Assembly: GCF_023757625.1 (NCBI RefSeq) | Contig: NZ_JALGBZ010000001.1 | Span: forward strand, 682,001 to 746,000 | From: Halomonas sp. S3-1-1 | Lineage (GTDB): Bacteria; Pseudomonadota; Gammaproteobacteria; Pseudomonadales; Halomonadaceae | Direction of reading: 5' to 3' | DNA length: 64,000 nt | Part shown: positions 1-8,002 of the stretch, piece after piece | How positions within the stretch are numbered: position 1 is the first letter of the stretch | Layout: each line of letters starts with the position of its first letter | Translations under genes and position numbers: made by a program | The notes under the pieces: model-generated | The model's input: the letters and a program-made list of their open reading frames with translations, nothing else | Database searches by the model: none | Told to the model about the DNA's origin: nothing

Positions 1-794
1 TCGAGCGTTTCGATTTTGCCGGCATCGAAGAGGGAAGCGCGGACTATTACCATCTGCTGGTCGAGGCGGTGAAGCGCGCCTTTCTGGATCGAAACGCCCA
101 CTTGGGCGACCCGGATTTTGCATCGATACCCTTCGAAGAGCTGCTTTCACCACCTCATCTCGACGCTCAGGCCGCCCATATTGAGGCAGACAACGCGCTG
201 GCGTGGCCCCACGCTTACCAGCATGGTGATACGGTGTACCTGGCCGCTTCGGACCGTTTCGGCAACGCCGTTTCGATGCTGCAGACGATCTACTACGACT
301 GGGGCAGCGGCGTCAGCGTGGGCGATACGGGCATTTTGTGGCACAACCGGGGGGCGGCGTTCAACACGGATCCATCCCATCCCAACGCGCTGGCACCGGG
401 TAAGCGGCCTTTTCATACTCTGAACCCGGGCATGTACCGCGTCGATGGTAAGCCGCGCCTGCTGTACGGCACCCAAGGGGCGGATGGCCAGCCGCAAACT
501 CTGGCAGCGGTGCTGACCCGCCTGATCGATTACGGCCTGGACCCGCTTACCGCTCTGAAAAAACCACGCTTTCTGTTGGGGCGCACGTTTTCCGACGGGC
601 GTGATACGTTGAAACTGGAAGAGGATGCGGGGGCGGCGGTCTTTGCAGAGCTTTCCCGTCGTGGCCACCAGGTTAGCCCGCTGCCCGCCCAGAGCGCGCT
701 GGCCGGTCACCCCGGGGCTGTGCTAATCGACCCCTCAAAAGGGCTATACGCGGCCCACGACCCGCGCAGCGATGGTATTGCGTTAGGGCAATAG
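1..794 (+). CDS. Gamma-glutamyltransferase family protein, C-terminal part (5' end outside window)
   Basis: The reading frame is already open at base 3 and runs to a TAG at 792-794, so only the C-terminal ~263 residues are present. The family cleaves gamma-glutamyl bonds (glutathione and related substrates) as an Ntn hydrolase, after autocleavage that exposes a catalytic Thr. Here GDTVYLAASD sits where the Thr-initiated small subunit should begin, followed by the usual GNAVSMLQTIYYDWGSG stretch, the RPFHTLNPG loop and a GTQGADGQPQ segment, as expected for the small subunit. These are family matches by eye. The substrate could be a gamma-glutamyl compound other than glutathione. A TetR gene follows after 33 bp and may be co-transcribed. 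Confidence 0.88.
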   Translation, partial: ERFDFAGIEEGSADYYHLLVEAVKRAFLDRNAHLGDPDFASIPFEELLSPPHLDAQAAHIEADNALAWPHAYQHGDTVYLAASDRFGNAVSMLQTIYYDWGSGVSVGDTGILWHNRGAAFNTDPSHPNALAPGKRPFHTLNPGMYRVDGKPRLLYGTQGADGQPQTLAAVLTRLIDYGLDPLTALKKPRFLLGRTFSDGRDTLKLEEDAGAAVFAELSRRGHQVSPLPAQSALAGHPGAVLIDPSKGLYAAHDPRSDGIALGQ

Positions 795-827
795 CGCGAG
801 ACACTACAAGAGCACAAGGATGTATGA

Positions 828-1520
828 ATGAGTGAAAGCGAGGCGCTTGGCGTATCGTCGAACGCACAGACCGGCAAACCCCGCCGTAACGCCCATGAGA
901 CGCGCGAGCGCCTGCTACAGGCGGCCACGGATGAATTCTGCGAGTGCGGTTTCGACGGGGCGCGGATGCAGCGTATCGTGCGCGCCGCGGCGTGCAACGT
1001 GCGTATGGCGTACCACTACTTCGGCGACAAGGAAGGCCTTTATCTGGCGGTGTTAGAGCGCGTTTACGAGGAGCTGCGGGCCAAGGAAAAAGCGCTCAAC
1101 CTGAGCGATCTTGAGCCGGTCGCAGGTATGCAGGCGCTGGTCGAGTTCACCTTCGATCACATGGCCGAGCATCCGGAGTTTACAAGCCTCGTGCGCAACG
1201 AGAACCTGCTGGGTGGTCGCATGCTACGTAAATCCGCCAGGGTAGTGCAGCAAACTACCCCGCTGGTGGGCATGATCCGTGACACACTCGTACGCGGCGA
1301 AGCGGCGGGGGTGTTTCGTAGCGCCGTTGACCCCACCCAGCTCTATATCTCGATCCTTTCGTTGTCGATCATTCACATCAACCAGCGTGACACGTTATCG
1401 ATCATTTTCGAGCAGGATCTAACCGACGCGAAGTGGTTGGCCGAGCGACGAGCGCACGCCGTCGAGGTCATTCTCTCTTATCTCCAGATCACAGGTGGGC
1501 CATCAGGCGATAAACGCTGA
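828..1520 (+). CDS. TetR/AcrR family transcriptional regulator
   Basis: 230 residues. After a ~20-residue basic leader the N-terminal helix-turn-helix is clear: a TRERLLQAATDEFCECGFDGARMQRIVRAA-type helix pair and the hallmark MAYHYFGDKEGLY recognition-helix region at about residues 62-76. The C-terminal ligand domain (about 85-220) is divergent, as is usual, and gives no clue to the effector. The gene lies 33 bp after the gamma-glutamyltransferase gene on the same strand, so the simplest reading is that it controls that gene or its upstream operon. No operator is visible here because the promoter of the unit lies outside the window. Confidence 0.9.
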   Translation: MSESEALGVSSNAQTGKPRRNAHETRERLLQAATDEFCECGFDGARMQRIVRAAACNVRMAYHYFGDKEGLYLAVLERVYEELRAKEKALNLSDLEPVAGMQALVEFTFDHMAEHPEFTSLVRNENLLGGRMLRKSARVVQQTTPLVGMIRDTLVRGEAAGVFRSAVDPTQLYISILSLSIIHINQRDTLSIIFEQDLTDAKWLAERRAHAVEVILSYLQITGGPSGDKR

Positions 1521-1666
1521 GCGAATGAAATGTGGGGTATGAAAAAACCTAATAGCGCTCCTTTATGTCGCGCAAGGCCGCCAACAACGAGCCACCTGCT
1601 TCAACGCTGGCGTCAAGGGCCGATGTCAACCGCGAAGGAGGCGACGTTTTTCAATGGCTAATTCGT

Positions 1667-2110
1667 TTAGGATTGAGGGCACTTAACGCCGACCCGCACC
1701 CCGTCATAACCACTCCTCGCCACATTCGTACACAGCGAATACCACTGACAGCCAATACACGCCTGCCGATTGCGCCCGGCGCGAAACGCCGCCCTTAGCG
1801 ATGCCAGCGTGGCGCTACCCAGTTCAATGGTATCGCCAACGGCCAGCGGGCGGCCCAGCGTTTCGCCGATATCTTCAAGCGCGGCGCTGTCCCGCGCGAT
1901 GACGCTGTCGTTCAGGCAGTGGGGCACCTCGCACGCGGGGGCCAGCAGCGGGGCGCAGATGTCATCCGGCCCTGCGACCAGTTCTACCGGCTCACCAAGG
2001 GAAAGGCGCGCGGCGAGCCGGTCGTAGTTGGCCACGAAGGCGGCGCTGTAGCCCTTGCCTACATAGGTGAGCAGGCAGAGCAGGTGGTGGCCGCGTAGCC
2101 GGATGGTCAC
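1667..2110 (-). CDS. DUF1284 family cysteine-rich protein, partner of BioY
   Basis: 147 residues starting MTIRLRGHHLLCLL, the typical opening of DUF1284 proteins. Eight cysteines are visible (about residues 12, 52, 60, 65, 118, 121, 127, 144), including a CIGCQWYSLC cluster near the C-terminus, together with His8-His9. This suggests a metal or iron-sulfur centre, which is inference. The start overlaps the bioY stop by 4 bp (ATGA), so the two are translationally coupled. DUF1284 genes are known to sit next to bioY or biotin genes in other bacteria, but I know of no established function. A role linked to biotin uptake or metabolism is the best guess. Confidence 0.8.
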   Translation of the reverse strand: MTIRLRGHHLLCLLTYVGKGYSAAFVANYDRLAARLSLGEPVELVAGPDDICAPLLAPACEVPHCLNDSVIARDSAALEDIGETLGRPLAVGDTIELGSATLASLRAAFRAGRNRQACIGCQWYSLCTNVARSGYDGVRVGVKCPQS

Positions 2111-2688
2111 GCGTTATCGCGGTGGCGGCTGGCGATCAGCTTGAGCGTCACGGTAGCCAGGGCCGATTTCAGCACGCTGCCGACCAGGAACGGCGTCACA
2201 CCCAGCGCGATGGCTTGTTCCATGCCGACGAACTGTGAAAGCCAGGCACCGCCGGCGACCAGGCAAAGCACGTGGGCCAGCATCATGGCTGCGAAGGCAA
2301 GTGCGGGGCGCTGGCCGTTCCAGCCGCGCTGGGCCAGCCAGCCCGTTAGCGCCGCGCACAGCGGGAAGACGAACAGATATCCCGCCGTCGGCCCGGCAAA
2401 TGCTACCCAGCCGTTCGCACCGCCCGCCAGCACCGGTAGACCTACGGCGGCCTGACCCAGCCACGCAAGCGTGGTCACCGCGCCCAGGCGCCAGCCGTAA
2501 AGCGCCCCGACCAACAGTACCCCGAAGGTTTGCATCGTAACGGGCACCGGCACCATGGGCACTTGTACGTAGGAGCACAGCGTCAAAAAGAGAGAGCCCA
2601 GCACGACCGCGACTATCTTCCAACTCAGCGAGTAGTGAGACAGGGCCGAAGGCGTAGGGAGTGTGAAAGAACGAGACGTATCGTACAT
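2107..2688 (-). CDS. bioY: Biotin transporter BioY (ECF S component)
   Basis: 193 residues, hydrophobic, about six membrane helices. It has the BioY opening (SYVQVPMVPVPVTMQTFGVLL-type segment near residues 40-60), and the later GLPVLAGGANGWVAFAGPTAGYLFVFP region that marks the family. BioY binds biotin in the inner membrane and either works alone or with the ECF ATPases BioM/EcfA and BioN/EcfT; none of these partners is nearby. It is the first gene of a two-gene unit with the DUF1284 gene. A BirA-type biotin operator lies 54-86 bp upstream of the start, so repression by biotin-loaded BirA is expected. Confidence 0.93.
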   Translation of the reverse strand: MYDTSRSFTLPTPSALSHYSLSWKIVAVVLGSLFLTLCSYVQVPMVPVPVTMQTFGVLLVGALYGWRLGAVTTLAWLGQAAVGLPVLAGGANGWVAFAGPTAGYLFVFPLCAALTGWLAQRGWNGQRPALAFAAMMLAHVLCLVAGGAWLSQFVGMEQAIALGVTPFLVGSVLKSALATVTLKLIASRHRDNA

Positions 2689-2741
2689 GTTGGCAGTAAC
2701 CTTTTTTATCCAGTTGGGTTTACTGCGTGATTCTAGCTACG

Positions 2742-2774
2742 ATGTTAACTACGGTCTAGTTAATTGGTTTACAG
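2742..2774 (-). promoter_or_regulatory. BirA-type biotin operator upstream of bioY
   Basis: Two 9-bp half sites, ATGTTAACT (2742-2750) and GGTTTACAG (2766-2774), are separated by exactly 15 bp. This is the geometry and nearly the sequence of the known BirA operator (TTGTAAACC/TTGTTAACC - 15 bp - GGTTTACAA/GGTTAACAA). A TAGAAT -10-like hexamer for the bioY direction lies beside it at 2730-2735, so a bound dimer would block the promoter. Sequence match is direct; BirA binding is inferred. Confidence 0.75.
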
Positions 2775-2800
2775 GTGCGCTCGACCAAATGTCGGGAAGG

Positions 2801-3109
2801 TCACTTCGAAACGCTCGCGCAGTTATCCTGGTACAGCTCGTCGTCACTGCCTACCGCGAGCCGCTCGGTCGCGCTGTTGTAGTAAAAGCGGCCGCCCTCG
2901 GCGCCTGAAAGTGCATAGTCGCCGCACACCCCGTACCCCTTGTTGACGCTCATCAGGTTGGAGATCTCGGCTGGCGTTTGGCGCTCAAAACGCTGCGAAA
3001 TCGCCTCGGAAATGTGGGCATCGCGCTGAGCCTCGGAGTAGGCCTGGCTGCCGAAGATCAGGCCCGCTACGACGACAATGGCGACGACGGGAATCCAGAG
3101 GTTGTGCAT
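2801..3109 (-). CDS. Small membrane-anchored hypothetical protein
   Basis: Using the ATG at 3109 gives 102 residues: MHNLWIPVVAIVVVAGLIFG is one N-terminal membrane helix or uncleaved signal anchor, followed by a soluble domain of about 80 residues with two cysteines (VCGDYAL and QDNCASV) that could form a periplasmic disulfide. The open frame extends to 3322, but that stretch is charged and unlike a signal, so the internal ATG is preferred. I do not recognise the family. It is upstream of, and on the same strand as, bioY, but the BirA operator between them indicates separate transcription. Confidence 0.6.
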   Translation of the reverse strand: MHNLWIPVVAIVVVAGLIFGSQAYSEAQRDAHISEAISQRFERQTPAEISNLMSVNKGYGVCGDYALSGAEGGRFYYNSATERLAVGSDDELYQDNCASVSK

Positions 3110-3285
3110 GGCGTGTCCAGTAAGAGTGTGAAAACGAATGGCATCATCATAAAAATTATCGAGCCGGATAATAGCGTTTTGCTCGCCGAATTTCATTGCC
3201 TGGCAGCGGCCACAATCTCTGAAAGACAAGACGCCAATCGAAGCTCGGTATCGGGCTTTGAGTGTTCCAATATCGAGACAGTTTG

Positions 3286-3307
3286 TCCAATTATACGGTC
3301 TATTGGA
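3286..3307. promoter_or_regulatory. Inverted repeat in the promoter region of the NmrA-like gene
   Basis: TCCAAT (3286-3291) and ATTGGA (3302-3307) form a perfect 6-bp inverted repeat with a 10-bp spacer containing TATAC. It lies 62-83 bp upstream of the NmrA-like start at 3369, in a 259-bp divergent intergenic region. The symmetry and one-turn spacing fit a dimeric repressor site (HxlR, MarR or TetR type), but no such regulator gene adjoins it. Confidence 0.4.
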
Positions 3308-3368
3308 TGTCTCGCGGATCAATTATCTTCAGATGGTCAGTCCAACAGACTCTGAGGAGCGAAGAACC

Positions 3369-4235
3369 ATGACCATTCTAGTGATCGGTGCCACCGGCCG
3401 TGTCGGCCGCCACGTTGTCGAACAGCTTGTTACCCGCGATACCCGCGTTCGGGTGCTGACCCGCGATGCCGCCAAGGCATTCTTTCCCGAAGGCGTCGAG
3501 GTGGTACAGGGAGAGCTACTCGATATCGACGCGCTGCGCCGCGCCTTTGATGGCATCAGCACGCTGTTTCTGCTGAACGCGGTCACGGACGATGAATTCA
3601 CCCAAGCGATCATTACCCTCAACATCGCGCGGGAGGCGGGAGTGGAGCGCGTGGTCTATCTCTCGGTGTTTGGCGCCGATACTGCCGTTAACGTGCCCCA
3701 TTTTGCGGTCAAGTCCGGCGCGGAACGGATGCTGGCGGCGATGGGCTTTGGCGCCACCATCCTACGCCCGACCTACTTCATCGATAACGAGGTCATGGTG
3801 AAGGACGTGATCAAGGAGCACGGCGTTTACCCCATGCCGATCGGCCGCAAGGGCGTGGCCATGGTGGATGCCCGCGATATAGGCGAAGTGGCGGCGCTCG
3901 AGCTGCTACGGCGGGAGCGTTCGCCGAGCAAGCTGCCGCTTGAAACCATCAACCTGGTCGGCCCCGACACGCTGACTGGCGACGACATCGCCACGATCTG
4001 GTCACGCGTGCTGGAACGCCCTATCGCCTATGGCGGTGATGACCCAAGCGGGTTCGAGCAATCGATGGCGGCGTTCATGCCGGCCTGGATGGCCTATGAA
4101 ATGCGGTTAATGGCCGAGCGCTACGTCAGCGACGGCATGATTCCGGAGAAGGGCGATGTCGAGCGGTTGACGACGCTGCTTGGCCGGCCGTTGCACCGCT
4201 ACCACGACGCTGCTCGTGTGCTGATGGCGTCCTGA
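3369..4235 (+). CDS. NmrA-like NAD(P)-binding oxidoreductase
   Basis: 288 residues from the ATG at 3369, chosen because GAGGAGC at 3353-3359 is a good ribosome site and because MTILVIGATGRVGRHVVEQL starts with the Rossmann strand. GATGRVG at residues 7-13 is the atypical-SDR dinucleotide motif. No YxxxK catalytic pair is seen, which is usual for the NmrA/QOR2/azoreductase-like group that senses or reduces with NAD(P)H. It is followed after 43 bp by a classical SDR gene on the same strand, likely one operon. A role in quinone or aldehyde redox balance is possible but not shown by the sequence. Confidence 0.82.
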   Translation: MTILVIGATGRVGRHVVEQLVTRDTRVRVLTRDAAKAFFPEGVEVVQGELLDIDALRRAFDGISTLFLLNAVTDDEFTQAIITLNIAREAGVERVVYLSVFGADTAVNVPHFAVKSGAERMLAAMGFGATILRPTYFIDNEVMVKDVIKEHGVYPMPIGRKGVAMVDARDIGEVAALELLRRERSPSKLPLETINLVGPDTLTGDDIATIWSRVLERPIAYGGDDPSGFEQSMAAFMPAWMAYEMRLMAERYVSDGMIPEKGDVERLTTLLGRPLHRYHDAARVLMAS

Positions 4236-4278
4236 ACGGCGTCGCACTCTTTCCTTTACTGAAACACAGGAGTTCATC

Positions 4279-5025
4279 ATGCCCACTATCCTCATCACTG
4301 GCTGCTCATCCGGCTTTGGCCTGGCGACGGCTCGCCACTTCGCAGCTCGCGGCTGGCGCGTCGTGGCCACCATGCGGACCCCCGATGAAAGTATTTTGCC
4401 GTCATCAGTCAACCTGCGTACCTTGGCGCTCGATGTCACCGACCCGGCCAGTATTGCCCGGGCGGTAGCGGCAGCCGGCCCTATCGATGCGCTGGTCAAC
4501 AATGCCGGCATTGGCCTGCTCAGTACCGTCGAGGGAACCTCAATGGCCGTTGCTCGGGAGCTTTTCGAGACCAACACGCTGGGCACGATCGCGATGACCC
4601 AAGCCGTATTGCCGCAGATGCGTGAGCGCGGCGCGGGTACGATCGTCAACGTTACCTCGAGCGTGACGCTGATGCCGCTCCCGCTGCTCGCGCTTTACAC
4701 GGCGAGCAAGGCGGCGGTGAATGCGCTGAGCGACAGTATGGCGATCGAGCTCGAACCCTTCGGTATCCGCGTGCGTACGGTGTTGCCGGGCCGGGCGCCG
4801 GATACGGCGTTTGCCGCCAACGCGGGGCCCCGAATGGCCGGCGGCATCCCGGAGGCTTACGGCCCGCTGGCGGAACGGGTATTCGCCGCCTGGCAGGAGG
4901 AAACCGGCGCGCTAACATCCGCCGAGGACGTGGCACAGGCCATCTGGCGCAGCGTCACTGACGCCGGCAGCCCGGCACGCCTCGCCGCGGGGGCGGACGC
5001 CGTTGCCCTGATGCAGGCCGTGTAG
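4279..5025 (+). CDS. Classical short-chain dehydrogenase/reductase (SDR)
   Basis: 248 residues with the full classical SDR set: TGCSSGFG cofactor loop at 7-14, NNAG at 74-77, Ser127/128, and the catalytic YTASK with Tyr140 and Lys144. The Rossmann fold would bind NAD(P)H. The C-terminal substrate-binding part has no diagnostic feature, so the alcohol or ketone substrate is unknown. Ribosome site ACAGGAG lies just upstream. It follows the NmrA-like gene by 43 bp and converges on a LysR gene, which may or may not regulate it. Confidence 0.88.
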   Translation: MPTILITGCSSGFGLATARHFAARGWRVVATMRTPDESILPSSVNLRTLALDVTDPASIARAVAAAGPIDALVNNAGIGLLSTVEGTSMAVARELFETNTLGTIAMTQAVLPQMRERGAGTIVNVTSSVTLMPLPLLALYTASKAAVNALSDSMAIELEPFGIRVRTVLPGRAPDTAFAANAGPRMAGGIPEAYGPLAERVFAAWQEETGALTSAEDVAQAIWRSVTDAGSPARLAAGADAVALMQAV

Positions 5026-5140
5026 TTACCCCACACTGCGGCAACGTAGCCGTGTGATTCTGGCGTCCAGGAAAGCCATGGCGGCGTGGAAAACCTGCGC
5101 CGCCGGGGCAGCGGCGATCAAATCGTGTCGCAAGGCTGGC

Positions 5141-6034
5141 TTATGGGTCGATATAGGCCGCGAGCTCTTCGGGCTCACCCGAGGGAAAGGCGCTCTTCAA
5201 GTGGGTCAAAAAGGCGGAAACCCGCGCATTGAGCAGTCGGCGCGACGGGTAGAGCGCCCACAGGTCGATCGCCGGGCCGTGGACGTCGCCCCAAGCGATG
5301 AGCCTGCCCGCCTCGAGGTCCCGGCTGACCAGCGACAGCGGCAGCAACCCCGCGCCGGCACCGGCGCGAACCGCATCGCGCATCATCGTCATCGACGAGA
5401 GGCGCAGAACGGGCCTAACGTCGACTCGAGCCGTGGTGCCGTTGGACGTCAGTTCCCAGGTCGAGACCGGCGGGCCACCGGCGCGCACCACCGCGGGAGC
5501 CGTTTGATCAACCGCCGGTTTGGGGAGTTGCGAGCTTGCCACCGCGACCAGACGGTCACGCAGAAAGCGGCGTCCGTACAGGCGTTCGTCCTCTTCGGGA
5601 TTTACTCGAATCACCAGGTCATAGCCTTCATCGATCATCTCGACCGGGCGGTCCTCGGAGGTGACCTCGAGCTGCACCTCCGGGTAGGCCAGGGCGAACT
5701 CCGCCGCCAGTCGGCCCATAGCTAGCTGGCAGAACAGCAGCGGGGCGCTGATGCGCAGCCGCCCCCGGGGCCGGTCGCCGCCGGAGGCGATGGCGAGCAT
5801 GGTTTCATCGAGCTCGGCCAACAGCGTACCGGTGCGCTCGTGAAGCGCTTTTCCCTCCTCGGTCAGTGTTAGCAGGTGCCCGCCGCGCTCGAACAGGCGT
5901 AGCCGCAGGCGGCGCTCCAGCTCGGCCACTCGTCGTGAAAGCGTCGCCTTGGGCCGGCCACTCGCCCGCGCCGCGCGCCCGAATCCGCCGTGGCGCGCAA
6001 CGAGATTGAAATCCACTAGCTCAGACAGGTTCAT
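5141..6034 (-). CDS. LysR family transcriptional regulator
   Basis: 297 residues. The N-terminal winged helix-turn-helix (about 1-60; VDFNLVARHGGFGRAARASG, KATLSRRVAELERRLRLRLF) is typical of the LysR/CrgA-like group. The effector domain covers about 90-290, with the RLRISAPLLFCQLAMGRL start. The gene converges with the SDR gene. An upstream copy of its first bases creates a six-codon ORF ending in an ATGA overlap with this start (separate entry). No Shine-Dalgarno sequence directly precedes the ATG at 6034, so translation may depend on coupling. Confidence 0.9.
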   Translation of the reverse strand: MNLSELVDFNLVARHGGFGRAARASGRPKATLSRRVAELERRLRLRLFERGGHLLTLTEEGKALHERTGTLLAELDETMLAIASGGDRPRGRLRISAPLLFCQLAMGRLAAEFALAYPEVQLEVTSEDRPVEMIDEGYDLVIRVNPEEDERLYGRRFLRDRLVAVASSQLPKPAVDQTAPAVVRAGGPPVSTWELTSNGTTARVDVRPVLRLSSMTMMRDAVRAGAGAGLLPLSLVSRDLEAGRLIAWGDVHGPAIDLWALYPSRRLLNARVSAFLTHLKSAFPSGEPEELAAYIDP

Positions 6035-6051
6035 GACGGGGACAGGTTCAT
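6031..6051 (-). CDS. Possible six-codon leader ORF (MNLSPS) coupled to the lysR start
   Basis: On the minus strand ATGAACCTGTC occurs twice, at 6051 and at 6034, 17 bp apart. The upstream copy opens a frame of six codons that ends in TGA overlapping the lysR ATG as ATGA. A GGA sits about 11 bases before the upstream ATG while nothing similar precedes the lysR ATG. This looks like a short duplication that made a translationally coupled leader. Whether it is translated is unknown. Confidence 0.35.
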   Translation of the reverse strand: MNLSPS

Positions 6052-6162
6052 GGCGGTGTTCCAGAAAGGATACGAGGCTTTCGATTCTAGCCTTTACGCG
6101 CCGCTGATGACACGAGGCGCGTGGCAGGTAGGCCGCCTCGGGGCCTCTCGGTTTGGTGGGCC

Positions 6163-7005
6163 TTAGCCCTTCAATCGCTCTTCATGCGGCGTATCGTCGT
6201 AATCCGGGCTCAGCCATTTGCGCAGCCTGTGGTAGCCCTTGATCACCAGACAACAGACCAGGCCGGTGACGATGAAATAGCCAACGAGCGCCAGGAGGAA
6301 TGTAGTAATGGAGCTGCGAGCCACCAGCGTGAGCACAAAAGGCTGCATGATGACCAGGAGCGTGAGCGCTACCCAAAGGCCCATCCCCAGGGCCCACTTG
6401 AGCTGATACCAGAGCAGAAAGTAGCGCCCGTATTTCGCAAGCGCCCCGTGAATATTGATGTAGGGCGAATAGTTCAGCACAACGGCGAAGCCCGACGGCT
6501 GTCGCTTGAGCGTTTTGGGGGTCCAGCGTGCGAGAAACGCTTGTACCTTTTGGCGCGGGGCAAGGTCGATCATGGCCACCGTCAGCGAGACTGGGCGGCC
6601 GACCGAGCGGGCGTAAAGATCCCTCGCGCTAGGTGGCCACATGATCCGAGTGTCGTCGATGAAGTAGCGATGATAGACAGAACCTCGAACGTTGATCCGG
6701 ACCATGGTCAGCGTGCCGTGAAGCCGAGTGGTCGTGCCTCTCTGCCTCAGCGCCTGCCTGAGCCCGAGTGCGAGGAAAAGCGTGCCAGCGGCAAGGAAAA
6801 AGAGGCTCAGCATCAGCATGAAAAGGCCCGCCAATTTCGGTAAGCCCTGTGGGTCGACCACCAGCGCTGCGGGCAGCGCCAGGCCAAGCAGCCAACAAAG
6901 CCCACCGAACAGCAGCGCCACCCATTTAAGCGCGACCAAGCGCAGGTAAACCGTGCACACATGGTTTTTTTCCAGAGCCGTCAGGGGGCGGGCGTTGTGA
7001 TTCAC
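6163..7005 (-). CDS. Membrane protein of unknown function, tandem paralogue 3 of 3
   Basis: 280 residues. Begins MNHNARPLTALEKNHVCTVY and ends DYDDTPHEERLKG. Predicted layout by eye: a short N-terminal segment, two membrane helices (about 27-55 and 60-85), a ~110-residue soluble domain containing YFIDDTRIMWPPSARDLY and LTVAMID, the motif INIHGALAKYGRYFLLWYQ, then two more helices (about 205-225 and 230-255) and a charged tail. It is the last of three tandem genes sharing these motifs. I do not recognise the family and give no function. The minus-strand order suggests an operon starting at 8854, with 78 bp before this gene. Confidence 0.72.
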   Translation of the reverse strand: MNHNARPLTALEKNHVCTVYLRLVALKWVALLFGGLCWLLGLALPAALVVDPQGLPKLAGLFMLMLSLFFLAAGTLFLALGLRQALRQRGTTTRLHGTLTMVRINVRGSVYHRYFIDDTRIMWPPSARDLYARSVGRPVSLTVAMIDLAPRQKVQAFLARWTPKTLKRQPSGFAVVLNYSPYINIHGALAKYGRYFLLWYQLKWALGMGLWVALTLLVIMQPFVLTLVARSSITTFLLALVGYFIVTGLVCCLVIKGYHRLRKWLSPDYDDTPHEERLKG

Positions 7006-7083
7006 GAGAACTCCTGATGATCTAAAGCGGGGTGATGACGAGACAGTCAGGCTAAAACGGGGCGCTTTGCTGGAAGGCGGCGC

Positions 7084-7944
7084 TTACCCCTTCAGCTTTT
7101 CCTCGTGCGGCGTATCGTCATACGCCGGATTCAGCAACTTGCGCAGCGCCTGGTAGCCCTTGACGGTAAAGAACGTCACTACGCCGCTGCCGATGACGCA
7201 GCCCGCAATGATCAGAAGCTGCACGAAGTGGCTTTGCCTAATCAGCCAATCGGTGGAGTCGGGGTGCAGCGTCGGTAACAGGGCAAGAGTGACAGACAAG
7301 CCAATGACCACGGCCACCTGAAACTGGTAGCGAAGCAGGTAATAACGCCCGTAGGTTTCGAGTACGCCATGCACGTTGATGACGCGCTGGCATTTGAGCA
7401 CCACGCCCAAGCCCCGGCTTTTCTCCTTGTTCGGGTCGATGCCAAAGCACTTCACGAACGCCTTCAGCCGGGGGCGGCTTTTGATATCGATCATGGCCAC
7501 CGTCAGTGTGATCGTGTGGTCGATCAAGGGCTTGTAGAGACGTTCGGCCCCAGGCGGCCAGGAAAGCTGAACGTCATCGATGAAATAGGTGTACACGGTA
7601 TAACGCCCGCCGCCGTTGCCTGCGCTGGCGGTACGTTTTTCTTCGATCAGCCGACCGCGCACTTGGGTCGTCGTGTGCCTGAGTGTGGTAACTCGCCCCA
7701 GACCATGCGCTATGCACAAGACGCCCAGCACCGCGACGACCAGATCCAGCACGATCAGAAAGCCGATCAGCAGCACCGGCGCACGGATATCATCCATCAC
7801 GAACGCCACCGGCAGTATCACGCTGAGCACGAGAAAGAAGCTGCCCAACAGCACCAGTAGCCATTTGAAGAACACCACGCGCAGATAGACCGTGCGGGCG
7901 TGGTGCTTTTCCAGAGCCGTCAGCGGGCGGGTTTGGTTGCTCAA
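7084..7944 (-). CDS. Membrane protein of unknown function, tandem paralogue 2 of 3
   Basis: 286 residues and clearly homologous along its whole length to its two neighbours: start MSNQTRPLTALEKHHARTVY, central YFIDDVQLSWPPGAERLYKP, LTVAMIDI, INVHGVLETYGRYYLLRYQ, and end YDDTPHEEKLKG. Four membrane helices are expected, as in the others. The region between helix 2 and the FIDD motif is the most variable (KRTASAGNGGGRYTVYTYF here), which may be where the paralogues differ in partner or ligand. It sits 58 bp downstream of paralogue 1. Function unknown. Confidence 0.72.
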   Translation of the reverse strand: MSNQTRPLTALEKHHARTVYLRVVFFKWLLVLLGSFFLVLSVILPVAFVMDDIRAPVLLIGFLIVLDLVVAVLGVLCIAHGLGRVTTLRHTTTQVRGRLIEEKRTASAGNGGGRYTVYTYFIDDVQLSWPPGAERLYKPLIDHTITLTVAMIDIKSRPRLKAFVKCFGIDPNKEKSRGLGVVLKCQRVINVHGVLETYGRYYLLRYQFQVAVVIGLSVTLALLPTLHPDSTDWLIRQSHFVQLLIIAGCVIGSGVVTFFTVKGYQALRKLLNPAYDDTPHEEKLKG

Positions 7945-8002
7945 GCGGGGCTCCTTGTAAGTTTAAAGAGATGTTGGGGGCATGATGGCCAGCTGCCATC
8001 GC

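Noticed and set aside
828..1520. The TetR gene at 828 as the regulator of the aaeXAB-like palindrome
   Set aside because: It is 47 kb away, next to a different gene, and no similar palindrome is seen near it; kept only as a test in the finding.
1565..1798. 77-codon plus-strand frame between tetR and DUF1284
   Set aside because: Partly antisense to the DUF1284 gene, no ribosome site and no recognisable domain.
5054..5725. 223-codon plus-strand frame after the SDR gene
   Set aside because: Lies opposite the LysR gene and reads as Arg/Gln/Ala-rich shadow sequence without motifs.
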